Of a DNA stretch of 64,000 nt, positions 1 through 8,343 are shown one piece after another. Below the pieces are notes generated by a model. That model was not told the origin of the DNA, ran no database searches, and saw only the letters and a list, made by a program, of their open reading frames with translations. Where the stretch lies: contig JANSXZ010000007.1 in assembly GCA_024742705.1 (NCBI GenBank), positions 62,001 through 126,000 of the forward strand. The letters are read 5' to 3'. A program made the translations under genes and the position numbers. How positions within the stretch are numbered: position 1 is the first letter of the stretch; each line of letters starts with the position of its first letter. The DNA is from Paracoccaceae bacterium. Its GTDB lineage: Bacteria; Pseudomonadota; Alphaproteobacteria; Rhodobacterales; Rhodobacteraceae.

Positions 1-526
1 CGATCACCCGCCGCGGGCGTGCGGGTGCGGGCACTTCGGTGAATTCGCCCAGATCGACGCACGACCGGATGACCCGCAGCCGTTCCGCGGCCACCAGGTT
101 TCGCCCCGAAAGCCATGCGCCCTGCGCCGCGCTGACCGCAACGACCCGGTCGAACAGGGCATAGGCGGTGCGCAGAAGGGTGTGAAACCGGCGCTTGTGC
201 GGCACGTTCAATGCGGCGAAGGCCTCGGTATAGCTGTGTTCGACGTGGATGACCGGGCAGGCGGCGTGGCGGGCGCGCAATCCTATCAGACCAGGCAGCG
301 CGCGCCAGTTGATCGCCAGGTGCGAAACGATGACATCGGCGCGGATCCTGTCGTTGCCCAGCGCGCCACGCGGGCACAGCCGCAGCACATGGCGGGCATG
401 GGCGCCCAGCACCGGATCCTGTGTCAGAAAATCGAGAACGCGCATCACGCCGCCTGCGGTGGTGTCGTCGATCAGATGCACGACAACGGGGCGGGACTGG
501 CCGTGCGAGGGGGAAAGGAAGGACAT
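1..526 (-). CDS. GT4-type glycosyltransferase, C-terminus beyond window edge
   Basis: The window begins inside this gene; 175 codons are readable from the ATG at 526. The start is followed by a beta-strand and glycine loop (VVVHLIDDTTAGGVMRVL) typical of the N-terminal Rossmann half of GT-B fold, family 4 glycosyltransferases. Further on, VIHVEHSYTEAF and VVAVSAAQGAWL correspond to the conserved acceptor-side segments of that family. The donor-binding half with the E-x7-E motif lies outside the window, so specificity cannot be judged. It is the last gene of a leftward run (flippase, GT2, GT2, GT4) and probably adds one sugar to a lipid-linked polysaccharide repeat at the cytoplasmic face of the inner membrane. 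Family fairly sure, substrate unknown. Confidence 0.75.
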   Translation of the reverse strand, partial: MSFLSPSHGQSRPVVVHLIDDTTAGGVMRVLDFLTQDPVLGAHARHVLRLCPRGALGNDRIRADVIVSHLAINWRALPGLIGLRARHAACPVIHVEHSYTEAFAALNVPHKRRFHTLLRTAYALFDRVVAVSAAQGAWLSGRNLVAAERLRVIRSCVDLGEFTEVPAPARPRRVI

Positions 527-555
527 GGGATACTCCGTTCGGAAAAGGCGAGGCG

Positions 556-1539
556 TCAGACGCGGGCGATGGCGCGCAGCGCCCGGCCGGCGGGCCGGTC
601 GATGATGTGCGCCGCGACATGGGTAACGCAGGATTTCAGGGGTTCTTCGTAGTATGGGCGCATCGAGGCATGGCGCATCGCGCGCAGAAGGCGGCGGGCG
701 CGCGGCCCGTCGGCATCGCTGATCGCGCGCCGCGCCAGGTACCGCAATTGATAGGCGCGCGCCGCCGGGGCGTGGCGGGCGAAGAAGTCCGGGGCCAGTG
801 GGGTCAGCTTTGCGACCATGCGCTCCCAGGCTTCGAACTGACGGTCGGTGGCCGCCGAAAGGCCGCCGCGCGCGATGCGGTAGCAGGTGAGCAGGCCGGG
901 CACGCCGGCCAGATCCCAATCGGTTGTCAGCGCAAGACGCAGCCAGCATTCGATGTCTTCCGACTGGCGGAAGGTTTCGTCGAACACCCAATCGCGTTCG
1001 GTCTCATGGGCCGGGCGCCAGGCGATCGCGTCCAGCGCGGCGCGCCGGATCACCGCCGCCGAACCATTGCCGACGGGATTGCGCCGGAACACATGCGCCG
1101 CGTCGATGCCATTCAGCCGCGGCTTTTGCGCCGCGCGCATGGTGCGGCTGACCGAATCGATCATCGCCGACCCGGAATACGACAGCCCGACCATCGGGTT
1201 TTCATCCAGATGCGCCATATGCGCGGCCAGCTTGCCCGGCGCCCAGAGATCGTCGGAGTCGCAAAATCCCACATGGCGGCCGCGCGCGGCGGCGATGCCG
1301 GTGTTGCGCGCCCCGGCCAGCCCGCGGTTCGGCTGACGGATCAGCCGGATGCGCGGATCCGCGGCGCGCAGAGCTTCGGCCAGCGCGGCGGTGTCATCTG
1401 TGGATCCGTCGTCGACGATGACGATTTCAAAGTCGCGCCAGCTCTGGCCGCGCAGGCTGTTGACGGTTTCAGCCAGCGTGGCGGCCACGTTGAACGCAGG
1501 CACCACGATGGTGGCGGCGGGTGTGGGGGCGGTGTGCAT
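556..1539 (-). CDS. GT2-family glycosyltransferase
   Basis: Protein of 327 aa beginning MHTAPTPAATIVVPAFN. It shows the GT-A fold signature of family 2 transferases: IVVPAFN at the first strand, the nucleotide-binding VDDGSTDDT near residue 45, and the metal-binding DSDD (in GFCDSDDLWAPG) near residue 95. An ATG at 1539 preceded by AAGGAG at good spacing was chosen; the reading frame stays open upstream but runs through the neighbouring gene. It lies 17 bp downstream of another GT2 gene in the same direction and 29 bp upstream of the GT4 gene, so the run is probably one transcript. It should transfer a nucleotide-activated sugar to a lipid-linked glycan. Donor and acceptor cannot be read from sequence. 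Confidence 0.88.
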   Translation of the reverse strand: MHTAPTPAATIVVPAFNVAATLAETVNSLRGQSWRDFEIVIVDDGSTDDTAALAEALRAADPRIRLIRQPNRGLAGARNTGIAAARGRHVGFCDSDDLWAPGKLAAHMAHLDENPMVGLSYSGSAMIDSVSRTMRAAQKPRLNGIDAAHVFRRNPVGNGSAAVIRRAALDAIAWRPAHETERDWVFDETFRQSEDIECWLRLALTTDWDLAGVPGLLTCYRIARGGLSAATDRQFEAWERMVAKLTPLAPDFFARHAPAARAYQLRYLARRAISDADGPRARRLLRAMRHASMRPYYEEPLKSCVTHVAAHIIDRPAGRALRAIARV

Positions 1540-1556
1540 TGCGGGCTCCTTGTGGC

Positions 1557-2477
1557 CTAGCGTGAAAACAGCGACCGGCGCAGGGCGGTCGGCAGGGCCG
1601 GCGCCAGCGCGCAGGCCAGGGCGGTGCCCGCGCCACGGCGGAAGGGGCGCAGGAACCCCTTGGGCGACCGGGCAAGGCCCTGCGCGGCAAGGCGCAGCGC
1701 CGTGCCCGGCGGTTGATCCAGACGCAGGGCGCGCCGCGCGAGGTAGCGCAAATGAACGGCCTCGGCGCGGGCGTCGGGGCGGGCGCCGAACCGCGCGGCG
1801 GTGCGCAGCGCCTCGGCGCGGCCGCGCGCCATCGCCGACAGATCCGCCGACAGGCCCGTCGGGCTGGCGCGATAGTGCACCAGCACAGCGTCGACCGGCT
1901 GAATCCGGGCGCCCTGGCCGACCAGCCGGATCAGCCACTCCAGGTCTTCGTTGTGCACCATGTCCTGGCGCAGCCCGCCCGCCTGCATGAAAACGCCGCG
2001 CCGCACCGCGATGTTCGACATCGTGCACACCGGGTTTTCACCCAGCAGCATCGAAAGCGTCAGCGGCCCCTGCGGCACCGAAGACCGCGACCGCGCGTCG
2101 CCGATCACCCGGTCAAAGAACGCCACCCGTCCAAAGACGCCGTCCACGGCCGGATCGGCGAACGTCTCTGCGAGATGGCGCAGCTTGTCGGTGCTCCAGA
2201 TGTCGTCGGCGTCGCAGAAGGCGATCACCGCGCCGAGGGTGGCGGCGACGCCTGCGTTGCGTGCCGCCGAAGGCCCCCGGCCGGGATTGCGCAGCAGGCG
2301 GATGCGGGTATCGGTCCGGGCGAAATCCGTGACGATCCGGGCGGTGTCGTCGCGCGATCCGTCGTCGATGCAGACCGCCTCCCAGTCGCTCAGGCTTTGC
2401 GCCTGAAGCGCGGCCAGCGTATCGGGGATGGTGCCGGCGGCCTGGTGGCAGGGGATCACAACGGAAAATCTGGGCAT
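1557..2477 (-). CDS. GT2-family glycosyltransferase
   Basis: Protein of 306 aa starting MPRFSVVIPCHQAAGTIP. The family 2 signature is clear: SVVIPCH, the CIDDGSRDDT nucleotide motif near residue 40 and the DxD-type metal site in AFCDADDIW near residue 90. The C-terminal part has the aromatic and charged helices seen in processive and non-processive GT2 enzymes, but no membrane segments, so it is a soluble or peripheral transferase. The start at 2477 sits just after the flippase stop at 2482. The upstream in-frame methionine at 2537 would overlap the flippase gene and is rejected. Related in layout to the next GT2 gene, suggesting an old duplication. Substrate unknown. Confidence 0.88.
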   Translation of the reverse strand: MPRFSVVIPCHQAAGTIPDTLAALQAQSLSDWEAVCIDDGSRDDTARIVTDFARTDTRIRLLRNPGRGPSAARNAGVAATLGAVIAFCDADDIWSTDKLRHLAETFADPAVDGVFGRVAFFDRVIGDARSRSSVPQGPLTLSMLLGENPVCTMSNIAVRRGVFMQAGGLRQDMVHNEDLEWLIRLVGQGARIQPVDAVLVHYRASPTGLSADLSAMARGRAEALRTAARFGARPDARAEAVHLRYLARRALRLDQPPGTALRLAAQGLARSPKGFLRPFRRGAGTALACALAPALPTALRRSLFSR

Positions 2478-2481
2478 CGGT

Positions 2482-3735
2482 TCAGCTCCGGACGGGGCGC
2501 GGCCCGAAGGCGGCGGCAATTGCGGGAAGGGCGGCACCGATCATCACGGTGCACGAGGTCAGCAGCGTGCCCCAGGCCAGAGCGGTCAGGCCCAGCGGCG
2601 CCATCAGCGCCGTGCTGAGCATCAGCGCCGCCGTCAGCAGGGCGGTCAGGCGGAATTCGTGGCCGGCGCGGTCGCTGGCGCGCAGCCAGCCGGCGGTCAC
2701 CGACCACAGCGTTGCCGGGATCGCGGCCAGGCACAGGATAGACACAACCGGCGCCAGCCCGGCCCAGTCGGCGCCGAACAGGATCGGCACATAGACCGGT
2801 GCCAGCAGTGCCTGAATCATCACCGCCGGCGTGATCACGCCCAACGATACCAGGATACCCTGGCGCAGCGCTGCATCGCGGTCGGGCGCGGCGCACAGAT
2901 GCGGATAGACCACAATCGAAACCGCCGCCGAAAACGAACCCGCCAGCCCCAGCCCCGCGTTGAAGGCCATGAAGTACAGCCCCAGAACCTCGGGGCCCAT
3001 CAGCGCGCCGACGATCACCTTGTCGGCCTGCATCCGCAATGCCTTGGTCAGTTCGATGGCCAGAACGGCCGCGCCGAACCGCGTGAAATGGGACAGCGGC
3101 ACGCCGGGCTGGCCGGCCACCGGCCGCCAGGGCGCAAGGCGGCGCATCGCGATCAGCCAGATCGGTGCCGCCAGCAGCCTCGGCAGGACCAATGCCGCCG
3201 GACCGGGCCAAACGACAGCCAGCAGCGCCGCGGCAAGGTTGGCCCCGACGACCTGGCCGCCGGCGATGGCGGCTGTCTGGCGCATCTTGCCCTGGCGCAT
3301 GGCCAGCGCGGCCTGCACCAGACCGGTGGGCATGAACAGGTATTCCAGTGCCAGCAGCGCGATCAGCCCGGCCAGAACCATGCTGCCGCCGCAGGCCAAG
3401 ATAGCCCCGGCCAGCGCGATCTGAAGCCCGCAGAGACCAAGGCTCCAGGCCACGAAAATGCGCCGCGCGGTGGCGCATACCGCCTGAAGCCGATCTTCGG
3501 GTGCAGCGATGATGCGCTGGCCCACGCCGGTTTCAGTCAGCGATTTCAGAATGTCGGCGGCGGCCATCGCGGCGGCGGCCACGCCGATCTCTTCGGCCTG
3601 CATGGTGCGCGCCACCGCCACAACAACGGCCAGCCGCGACAGCTTTGCGGCAACTTCCGATGCGCCATAGGCGATGAGGTTGCGGGCAAAGGGGCCTTGG
3701 GCGATACGGCGAAGGGTGTCTTGCGGTCGGGGCAT
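2482..3735 (-). CDS. Wzx-type polysaccharide flippase (MOP superfamily)
   Basis: A 417-aa integral membrane protein with about twelve hydrophobic segments and almost no soluble domain. The N-terminal stretch (FARNLIAYGASEVAAKLSR) matches the start of polysaccharide synthesis/flippase proteins, which move undecaprenyl-linked repeat units across the inner membrane. The ATG at 3735 is preceded by AGGGAGG at ideal distance, so the 33-codon upstream extension is not used. It is first in a leftward operon with three glycosyltransferases and faces the export-lipoprotein gene across a 209-bp divergent region. In this setting a repeat-unit flippase of a Wzx/Wzy-dependent pathway is the likely job. A teichoic or lipid flippase of the same superfamily is a weaker alternative. 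Confidence 0.85.
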   Translation of the reverse strand: MPRPQDTLRRIAQGPFARNLIAYGASEVAAKLSRLAVVVAVARTMQAEEIGVAAAAMAAADILKSLTETGVGQRIIAAPEDRLQAVCATARRIFVAWSLGLCGLQIALAGAILACGGSMVLAGLIALLALEYLFMPTGLVQAALAMRQGKMRQTAAIAGGQVVGANLAAALLAVVWPGPAALVLPRLLAAPIWLIAMRRLAPWRPVAGQPGVPLSHFTRFGAAVLAIELTKALRMQADKVIVGALMGPEVLGLYFMAFNAGLGLAGSFSAAVSIVVYPHLCAAPDRDAALRQGILVSLGVITPAVMIQALLAPVYVPILFGADWAGLAPVVSILCLAAIPATLWSVTAGWLRASDRAGHEFRLTALLTAALMLSTALMAPLGLTALAWGTLLTSCTVMIGAALPAIAAAFGPRPVRS

Positions 3736-3778
3736 CGGTTGCCTCCCTGGGTCGGTTGCCGCCTTGATATGCCATGAT

Positions 3779-3799
3779 GCCCCCGCCCGTCGCGGGGGC
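3779..3799. repeat. Perfect 8-bp inverted repeat in flippase/export-gene divergent region
   Basis: GCCCCCGC, 5 bp, GCGGGGGC. It lies between the divergent flippase (start 3735) and the polysaccharide export gene. It could fold as a hairpin in the rightward leader or be a protein site. No T-run follows, so it is not an obvious terminator. Confidence 0.4.
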
Positions 3800-3944
3800 G
3801 GGCGGAGAGACCGGCGGCGCGCACGGGCTGCCACATATCCCGATGGATAGGGGCGCTGATGCGCGCGGACATGGACCGGCGCGCCAGGATCGCCTAGAAC
3901 GGGCGAAACGGCGGCAAAGGGCAGCGCCGAGGCGGAGGGCAGAC

Positions 3945-5156
3945 GTGATCATTCCACCCCAGTTGGCGTCGGCGCTGGCGGCCGCGTTGATCCTTGGCGG
4001 TTGTGCCGGTTTCGACCGGCCCGACAATCTGGCGCCGGTCAATGCCGGCGGCGGCTATCAGGCCCAGTGGCGCGACCCTGACGTGCGGCGCGCGGATGCC
4101 TCGTTTCTACGCTCGGCCGAGATCAACGCCCAGCGGTGTCTGCCCTTTGGCCAGGGCGACGACGGCAAGGCCAGCGGCGTGATCGCAAGGTCGCTGGCGG
4201 GCGTTCGGCTGTCGCGGGGCGATCTGCTCGACATTCGCGTCGGCGAAGACGAAACCTTTACCGCGGCCTACGAGGTGTCGCGCGACGGCACGCTGCGGCT
4301 GCCGTTCCTCGCGGCCATTCCGGCGCAGGGCCAGGTGCCCGACCGGATCGAGGATGCCATCGCCGATGCGCTTCTGGCCGACGGGTTCTATGATGACAGG
4401 CCGCGCATATCGGTGCGGCTGATGGATCTGGCATCGGTCAGTGTCGGGGTGACGGGCGCCGTCTTCGAACCGCACCAGGTCGAGATCGGCGGCGTCGGGG
4501 GCATTGACCGCGACCAGCTGCGCCAGGTCGCGCTGGGCGCCTCGACCGAAGCGCGCAACCTGTCGGCGGCGATCCGCGCGGCCGGGGGGATCCGCCCCGA
4601 TGCGGATCTTTCGTCGGTTGAACTGCGCCGGGGCGGGCGGCTCTACCGGATCGACATGCGCGGGGTGTTTCAGGGATCGGATATCGTGGATGTGATGCTG
4701 GTATCGGGCGATGAGATCCGCGTGCCCAGCCGGCGCTGTTTCCAGGAGGATCTGATGCGGCCCGGCCCGGTCAGCCCGCCGGGTGTTTCGCTGTTCCTGT
4801 CGAACCTGACGCAACCGGCCACGCACAACGCCGGATCGGCCGTGGGCCGCGAAGTGCGCGCGGTGCCCTGGGGCACGCGGTATCTTCAGGCGGTGATCGA
4901 TACCAATTGTGTGGGCGGGCCGCGCGCGACCAGCGCGGATCGCTCGGCGGTTCTGTTCAGCCGCGATCCCGTTACCGGGGTCTCGGCGGTTATCGAACGC
5001 GACATCGAGGATCTGCTGCGCCGCGCGGACCGCGACGATTTCGATCCCTATCTGATGCCCGGAGACGCCATCGCGTGTTACGACAGCGCCATCACCAACC
5101 TGGGCGAGGTGGGCCGCATCCTGGGACTGATGGGCGCCTTCGTGCTGCTGGATTGA
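3945..5156 (+). CDS. Wza-type polysaccharide biosynthesis/export lipoprotein
   Basis: The 403-aa product carries a lipoprotein signal with lipobox LILGGC around residue 19, followed by a periplasmic export domain. RLSRGDLLDIRVGEDE, then the segment ending GTLRLPFLAAIPAQG, match the first part of the polysaccharide export domain. GVTGAVFEPHQVEIGG and DEIRVPSRRCF resemble the SLBB repeats that follow it. Such proteins form the outer-membrane channel for capsule or exopolysaccharide. The start is uncertain: GTG at 3945 has GGAGG just upstream and gives a short signal, but its n-region lacks basic residues. ATG at 3843 would give a long arginine-rich leader. It is transcribed away from the flippase operon and convergently with the sugar-transferase fusion. 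Confidence 0.82.
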   Translation: MIIPPQLASALAAALILGGCAGFDRPDNLAPVNAGGGYQAQWRDPDVRRADASFLRSAEINAQRCLPFGQGDDGKASGVIARSLAGVRLSRGDLLDIRVGEDETFTAAYEVSRDGTLRLPFLAAIPAQGQVPDRIEDAIADALLADGFYDDRPRISVRLMDLASVSVGVTGAVFEPHQVEIGGVGGIDRDQLRQVALGASTEARNLSAAIRAAGGIRPDADLSSVELRRGGRLYRIDMRGVFQGSDIVDVMLVSGDEIRVPSRRCFQEDLMRPGPVSPPGVSLFLSNLTQPATHNAGSAVGREVRAVPWGTRYLQAVIDTNCVGGPRATSADRSAVLFSRDPVTGVSAVIERDIEDLLRRADRDDFDPYLMPGDAIACYDSAITNLGEVGRILGLMGAFVLLD

Positions 5157-5175
5157 TCGGGGCGCGCCCGCGGCA

Positions 5176-6570
5176 TCAGTATGCGCCGCGCCCCGATGCC
5201 ACGGCCCGGAAGGTCAGTGCGATCAGCACCACATCCAGAAGCACCGACCGCGATGCCGCATAGGCCAGATCCATGTCGACCATCTTGTCAAATCCGATGT
5301 CGGCGCGGCCAGACACCTGCCACAGGCCGGTGATGCCGGGTTTGACGGTTAGCCGGCCCATGGCGCGCGCGGGATAGGCGGCCACCTCCTGCGGCAGCGG
5401 CGGGCGCGGCCCGACCACCGACATGTGCCCGGCCAGAACGTTCAGGATCTGCGGCAGCTCGTCCAGCGAGGTGCGGCGCAGCAACCGGCCCACCGGGGTG
5501 ACACGCGGATCGTTGCGCGCCTTGAAGCAGATCCCGGCGCGATCGGATTGCGCCAGAAGCGCCGCGCGGCGGGCTTCGGCATCGGGATACATCGACCGGA
5601 ACTTGAACACGCGGAACGCCACGCCGTCCTTGCCGATGCGGGTCTGGCGGAAGAACACCGGGCCGCGGCTGTCCAGCCGGATCGCCGCCATCGTGACCAG
5701 CAGCAGGGGCATCAGCAACACCAGCGCCGTCGCTGACAGCACCACATCCATCGCCCGCTTGGCCAGCGCGTCGCTGCCGCCGTTGCGTGCCGCATATGCC
5801 GCGGCGCGCGCCATGAAGACGAAATTGCCCACCAGGTAGCGGTTGGCCATGCGGCGCGGTTCCATCGCCAGCCGCCAGATCCATTCGCATTTCGCGCGGC
5901 GCAGCATCGCGGGGGCGCGTGTCACGTTGCCGGCGAGAAAATCGAATAGCGCGCCCACACCCATCTGAACACGCGGCTCAAGCCGGTCGCCATGTTGTGC
6001 CAGCCACAGATCCTGCATCGGCACACCCATCGCCACCAGAACGATATCCGCGCCCGAGGCGTTGATCGCGGCGATCGCCGCGTCGGTGTCGGCGGCGCCG
6101 TCGAAGCCGTCGCGCGTGCCGGCGATGCGCAGGCCCGGTGCCAGGTGCCACAGCCGGTTGGCGGCGCGTTCAGCGGTGCCCGGCGTGCCGCCGAACAGGA
6201 ACACCGAAAGACCGTCGCGGGCCGCTTCGCGCAGCATCTGCGGCACCAGGTCGGTGCCGTTCAGATTGGCGGTCAGGCGCCGGCCGGTCATCCGCAGCCC
6301 CAGTTCGACACCGATACCGTCGGGCAGAACCATGTCGGCGCTGCGCAGCGCCTGGGCGTAGGCGGGGTCGCGGGCCATGACATTCGCGCAATGCGCATTC
6401 AGGAAAGCAACCCGGCGGCGGCCCGGTGCCAGCAGCGCGGCGATGGCGGCGGTCTGGGTCGCGTCGATCAGATCGACGCCCATCAGCGATGCCTTGCGCA
6501 GGATGTCTGCCGAGGGTGTGGCGGCTATGGGGGCGGCGTCGGCGAAGTGTGTGAGGCTGAGAGGTTTCAT
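5176..6570 (-). CDS. WecG/TagA glycosyltransferase fused to WcaJ-type sugar-phosphate transferase
   Basis: A 464-aa two-domain enzyme. Residues about 60-245 are a WecG/TagA/CpsF (GT26) domain: AFLNAHCANVMARDP, VLPDGIGVELG, FLFGGTPGTAE, VAMGVPMQDLWL. Residues about 270-464 are a bacterial sugar transferase: the membrane helix of KRAMDVVLSATALVLLMP, FRQTRIGKDG, FKFRSMYPDAE, RRTSLDELPQILNVL, MSVVGPRPPLP and KPGITGLWQVSGR. The second domain normally loads the first sugar phosphate on undecaprenyl phosphate; the first normally adds a following residue. Fused, they could carry out two successive steps of repeat-unit initiation. The ATG at 6570 is preceded by GGAAAG. The frame is open upstream but that sequence is intergenic. 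Confidence 0.9.
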   Translation of the reverse strand: MKPLSLTHFADAAPIAATPSADILRKASLMGVDLIDATQTAAIAALLAPGRRRVAFLNAHCANVMARDPAYAQALRSADMVLPDGIGVELGLRMTGRRLTANLNGTDLVPQMLREAARDGLSVFLFGGTPGTAERAANRLWHLAPGLRIAGTRDGFDGAADTDAAIAAINASGADIVLVAMGVPMQDLWLAQHGDRLEPRVQMGVGALFDFLAGNVTRAPAMLRRAKCEWIWRLAMEPRRMANRYLVGNFVFMARAAAYAARNGGSDALAKRAMDVVLSATALVLLMPLLLVTMAAIRLDSRGPVFFRQTRIGKDGVAFRVFKFRSMYPDAEARRAALLAQSDRAGICFKARNDPRVTPVGRLLRRTSLDELPQILNVLAGHMSVVGPRPPLPQEVAAYPARAMGRLTVKPGITGLWQVSGRADIGFDKMVDMDLAYAASRSVLLDVVLIALTFRAVASGRGAY

Positions 6571-6879
6571 CGTGCTTTCCGGATCAGGTGTTGCGTTGGC
6601 CGAGGTTTGGCGGAACGCGGTGCACCGTTCAACGCGGCGGCGGGATGGGTGCCCGGCGCGGATGGCCGGGGCGATCCTCCGATCAGGTGGCGCCGCGCCA
6701 CGCCCGGCGAGCGCGGCTATCCGCCTGGATGCCGGGGCGCGCGGCGCGGGCCGTTCGGGTTTGCCGGCCTGTCCCATCGGATAGGCGCGGGCACGATATT
6801 GCCGCCGGCATGGCCCGTCGCGCGGCGGCATCCGGCAGCTGGCGGGGGTAGGGTGCGCCACACCAGAAGGAGACGGCCC
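6571..6879. other. 309-bp divergent intergenic region
   Basis: Gene-free region between the leftward WecG-WcaJ fusion and the rightward Wzz-type gene. It is very GC-rich and has several short inverted GC blocks. I see no convincing -35/-10 pair and no believable small ORF. Both flanking genes need promoters here, so the signals are either degenerate or not of the sigma-70 consensus type. Confidence 0.5.
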
Positions 6880-8343
6880 ATGTCACACGTCGCCGCGATA
6901 GCACCCGAACCGCGCCGCGGTCCCGCCATTTGGCGCACCCCGCTGCGCAAGATCACCCTGCGCCGGCTTTTCGGCGGTGGCAGACTGGCCGATGCCGGGC
7001 GGCTGCCGCGCTATATCGCGTCGGCGGCTTTGGGCGCCGCGGCCATCTGGGCACCGATCACCGGCTACCTGGGGACCGCGCCGCTCAGCTATACGTCCGA
7101 GCTTTCGCTGATCCTGCCGGGGTCGGGGGCATCGGCAACGGTAAACCTGGCCGACATCGGGCAGGCGTCGTCCTATGCCAATTCGGCCTTTGCCAGCAAT
7201 TCGATCAGCCCCACGGAAACCTACAAGCGGTTGCTAGGCGCGGATCGCATCCTGGCCGCCGCCGCCGACAGCCTTGGCCAGGATCTGCGCGGCATGGGCC
7301 GGCCGCGGGTTGATCTGGTGGATCAGACCGGGCTGATCCGGGTGCAGATGACCGGCCCCAGCCCGGAAGGCGCCCGCGCCCGCGCCGAGGCGGTTCTGGG
7401 CGCCTTCTTTTCCGAAATCGACGCGCTGCGCGCCGACGAACGCGATGTGCGCGAGACCGGCGGCCTGAATGCGATCGAGGATTACCGAATGTCGGTGGCG
7501 CAAACCCGCGACACCATCGCGGCCCTGCAACGCGAGACCGGACTGGTATCGTTCGATCAGTACGAGCGCTTGGTCGCCGCCAACGATGCCCTGCGCGCGC
7601 GGGTCGAGACGCTGGCCTTTACCGTGGCGCAACGCGCGGCGGCGGTCGATGCGCTGTCGGCGGCGCTGGGCATCGCGCCGGCGCAGGCGGCGCTGACGCT
7701 GAAGCTTTATGCCGATGCGGACTATACCGCGATGCTGGATGAAATCGCCGCCCAGACCGCGCTTCTGGCCGAGGCCGATGCCCATTTCGGCGCGCGCCAC
7801 CCCAAGGTGACTGCGGCGCGGGCGGCTGTTGCCGCCGGCGAGAAGGCGGCCGAGGCGCTGGCCATGCGCATCACCGGGCTGGACGCTGCATCGGCCGGGC
7901 AACTGGACCTGGCGGCGCCGGGGGCACGCGCGGATCTTCTGGCGCAACTGGTCCGCGAGGATGCGGCATGGCGCGGCACCCGGATCGAACATGCGGCGAT
8001 GTCGGCGCGTCTGGCGAATGAAACCGGGCGCCTGGCGCGGCTTGCGCCGGCGGCGGCACGGCTTGAGGACATGCAGCGCGATTTCGCCGTGGCCGAAGCG
8101 GTCTTTGCCTCGGCCATCGCACGCCGGCAATCCAGCAAATCCGACATCTACGCCAGTTATCCGCTTGTGCAGGTGCTGGAAAACCCGTCGCTGCCCGACC
8201 GGCCCACATCGCCCAACCGCAAGCTGGCGCTGGCGGCGGGGATCGCGGGGACGCTGATGATGCTGATGGGGCTGAGCCTGGGGTGGATCCGGCTGGCGCT
8301 GATCACCCGGCTGCTGACGATGCCGAGCGAGCGGAAGCCATGA
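6880..8343 (+). CDS. Wzz/GumC-type polysaccharide co-polymerase
   Basis: A 487-aa inner-membrane protein with the two-helix layout of chain-length determinants. A first membrane segment lies near residues 45-65 and a last one near 450-475, just after the proline-rich PDRPTSPNR motif that marks this family. Between them is a long periplasmic region rich in alanine and predicted coiled coil. There is no C-terminal tyrosine-kinase domain with Walker motifs, so it is the kinase-less type. The ATG at 6880 follows AGAAGGAGA. Its stop overlaps the start of the next gene (ATGA), implying translational coupling with the polymerase. It should set polymer length together with the polymerase and the Wza-type channel. 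Confidence 0.85.
   Translation: MSHVAAIAPEPRRGPAIWRTPLRKITLRRLFGGGRLADAGRLPRYIASAALGAAAIWAPITGYLGTAPLSYTSELSLILPGSGASATVNLADIGQASSYANSAFASNSISPTETYKRLLGADRILAAAADSLGQDLRGMGRPRVDLVDQTGLIRVQMTGPSPEGARARAEAVLGAFFSEIDALRADERDVRETGGLNAIEDYRMSVAQTRDTIAALQRETGLVSFDQYERLVAANDALRARVETLAFTVAQRAAAVDALSAALGIAPAQAALTLKLYADADYTAMLDEIAAQTALLAEADAHFGARHPKVTAARAAVAAGEKAAEALAMRITGLDAASAGQLDLAAPGARADLLAQLVREDAAWRGTRIEHAAMSARLANETGRLARLAPAAARLEDMQRDFAVAEAVFASAIARRQSSKSDIYASYPLVQVLENPSLPDRPTSPNRKLALAAGIAGTLMMLMGLSLGWIRLALITRLLTMPSERKP

Noticed and set aside
5992..6879. 296-codon in-frame extension upstream of the Wzz-type gene
   Set aside because: It is antisense to the WecG-WcaJ fusion; a strong ribosome site precedes the internal ATG at 6880.
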